In this document: positions 5,824 to 6,202 of the stretch, piece after piece
Numbering within the stretch: the first letter of the stretch is position 1
Layout: the number at the start of each line of letters is the position of its first letter
Assembly: GCA_022708005.1 (NCBI GenBank)
Contig: JAKIZN010000109.1
Span: forward strand, 1-6,202
DNA length: 6,202 nucleotides
From: Bacteroidota bacterium
GTDB taxonomy: Bacteria; Bacteroidota; Ignavibacteria; Kapaibacteriales; UBA2268
Direction of reading: 5' to 3'
Translations under genes and position numbers: made by a program
The notes under the pieces: model-generated
What the model was told of the DNA's origin: nothing
The model's database searches: none
What the model saw: the letters and a program-made list of their open reading frames with translations, nothing else

Positions 5824-6202
5824 TTAGAAATTAACTGCTTCGCCGTAAGCAGCAGCAGCAGCCTCCATAATGGCTTCGCTTAAAGTTGGATGAGCATGAA
5901 TTGTCTTAAAGATTGATTTCCCTGTTGCGCCAATGCTACGAGCAAGAGCAACTTCTCCAATCATTTCCGTAACATCTGGACCTATCAAGTGCGCCCCTAA
6001 TACTTCGCCATATTTCGCATCAAATATCATTTTAACAAAGCCTCGAGCCTCGCCAATGCCGTGAGCTTTGCCGCTCGCTGTAAATGGGAATTTGCCTACT
6101 TTAATTTCATAGCCCATTTCCTTTGCCTTAGCTTCGGTTAATCCAACGCTTGCAACTTGCGGCTGGCAATATGTGCAGCCCGGTATATTAGAGTAATCCA
6201 CG
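5824..6202 (-). CDS. lpdA: Dihydrolipoyl dehydrogenase (E3), C-terminal part
   Basis: The minus-strand frame is open to the window edge and ends with TAA at 5824-5826, so only about the last 125 residues are visible and the start lies outside. The GTG at 6201 is an internal Val codon. The segment is the dimerisation domain of the flavoprotein disulfide reductase family: IPGCTYCQPQVASVGLTEAK, then FTASGKAHGIGEARGFVKMI, GEVLGAHLIGPDVTEMI, and the HAHPTLSEA motif whose His and Glu form the catalytic base pair of the partner subunit's active site (H104 and E109 from the Val). These features separate E3 from mercuric or glutathione reductases. The FAD and NAD domains and the redox-active cysteines are not in the window. 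The enzyme reoxidises dihydrolipoyl-E2 with NAD+, which fits the E2 gene nearby on the same strand. A terminator follows about 45 nt downstream. Confidence 0.95.
   Translation of the reverse strand, partial: VDYSNIPGCTYCQPQVASVGLTEAKAKEMGYEIKVGKFPFTASGKAHGIGEARGFVKMIFDAKYGEVLGAHLIGPDVTEMIGEVALARSIGATGKSIFKTIHAHPTLSEAIMEAAAAAYGEAVNF

Overview
The window looks like AT-rich chromosomal DNA from the FCB (Bacteroidota/Chlorobiota/Ignavibacteria-like) part of bacterial diversity. That placement is an inference. It rests on a promoter matching the Bacteroidota primary sigma consensus (TTTG, 20 nt, TAnnTTTG), weak or absent Shine-Dalgarno sequences, a secreted fibronectin-III-like protein, and an E2 resembling Bacteroidota enzymes. 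No rRNA or other taxonomic marker is present.

Layout, left to right. Positions 1-1349 (+) hold the 3' part of a sigma-54-dependent response regulator of the NtrC/AtoC class (receiver, AAA+, Fis-type HTH), with its N-terminus outside the window. Positions 1350-1697 are a gene-free convergent junction filled with palindromes and dispersed repeats. Positions 1698-3098 (-) encode an exported DUF4139-type protein. A strong hairpin at 3162-3195 separates it from the E2 gene (3200-4879, -), which encodes a dihydrolipoamide acyltransferase with two nearly identical lipoyl domains, a subunit-binding domain and a catalytic domain. A divergent intergenic region (4880-5094) carries a near-perfect Bacteroidota promoter that implies a leaderless mRNA for a small secreted FN3-like protein (5095-5535, +). 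A second repeat-bearing convergent junction (5536-5823) includes a rho-independent terminator for the last gene, the C-terminal part of dihydrolipoyl dehydrogenase (E3, 5824-6202, -).

E2 and E3 work together in 2-oxo acid dehydrogenase complexes. E2 carries acyl groups on lipoyl-lysines and E3 reoxidises the dihydrolipoyl groups. They lie on the same strand but are split by an opposite-strand secreted-protein gene and a repeat, so they are not one simple operon here. The regulator and the DUF4139 protein have no evident link to them.

The points most worth a second look are: a 56-bp hairpin repeat present twice in opposite orientation, once in each convergent junction, inside a larger mosaic of palindromes; an E2 catalytic domain that lacks about nine residues of the usual glycine-rich segment; the roughly 96% identical lipoyl-domain duplication; the altered GAFTGA loop in the sigma-54 activator; and the leaderless promoter. 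I saw no CRISPR array, tRNA, transposase or obvious defence system.
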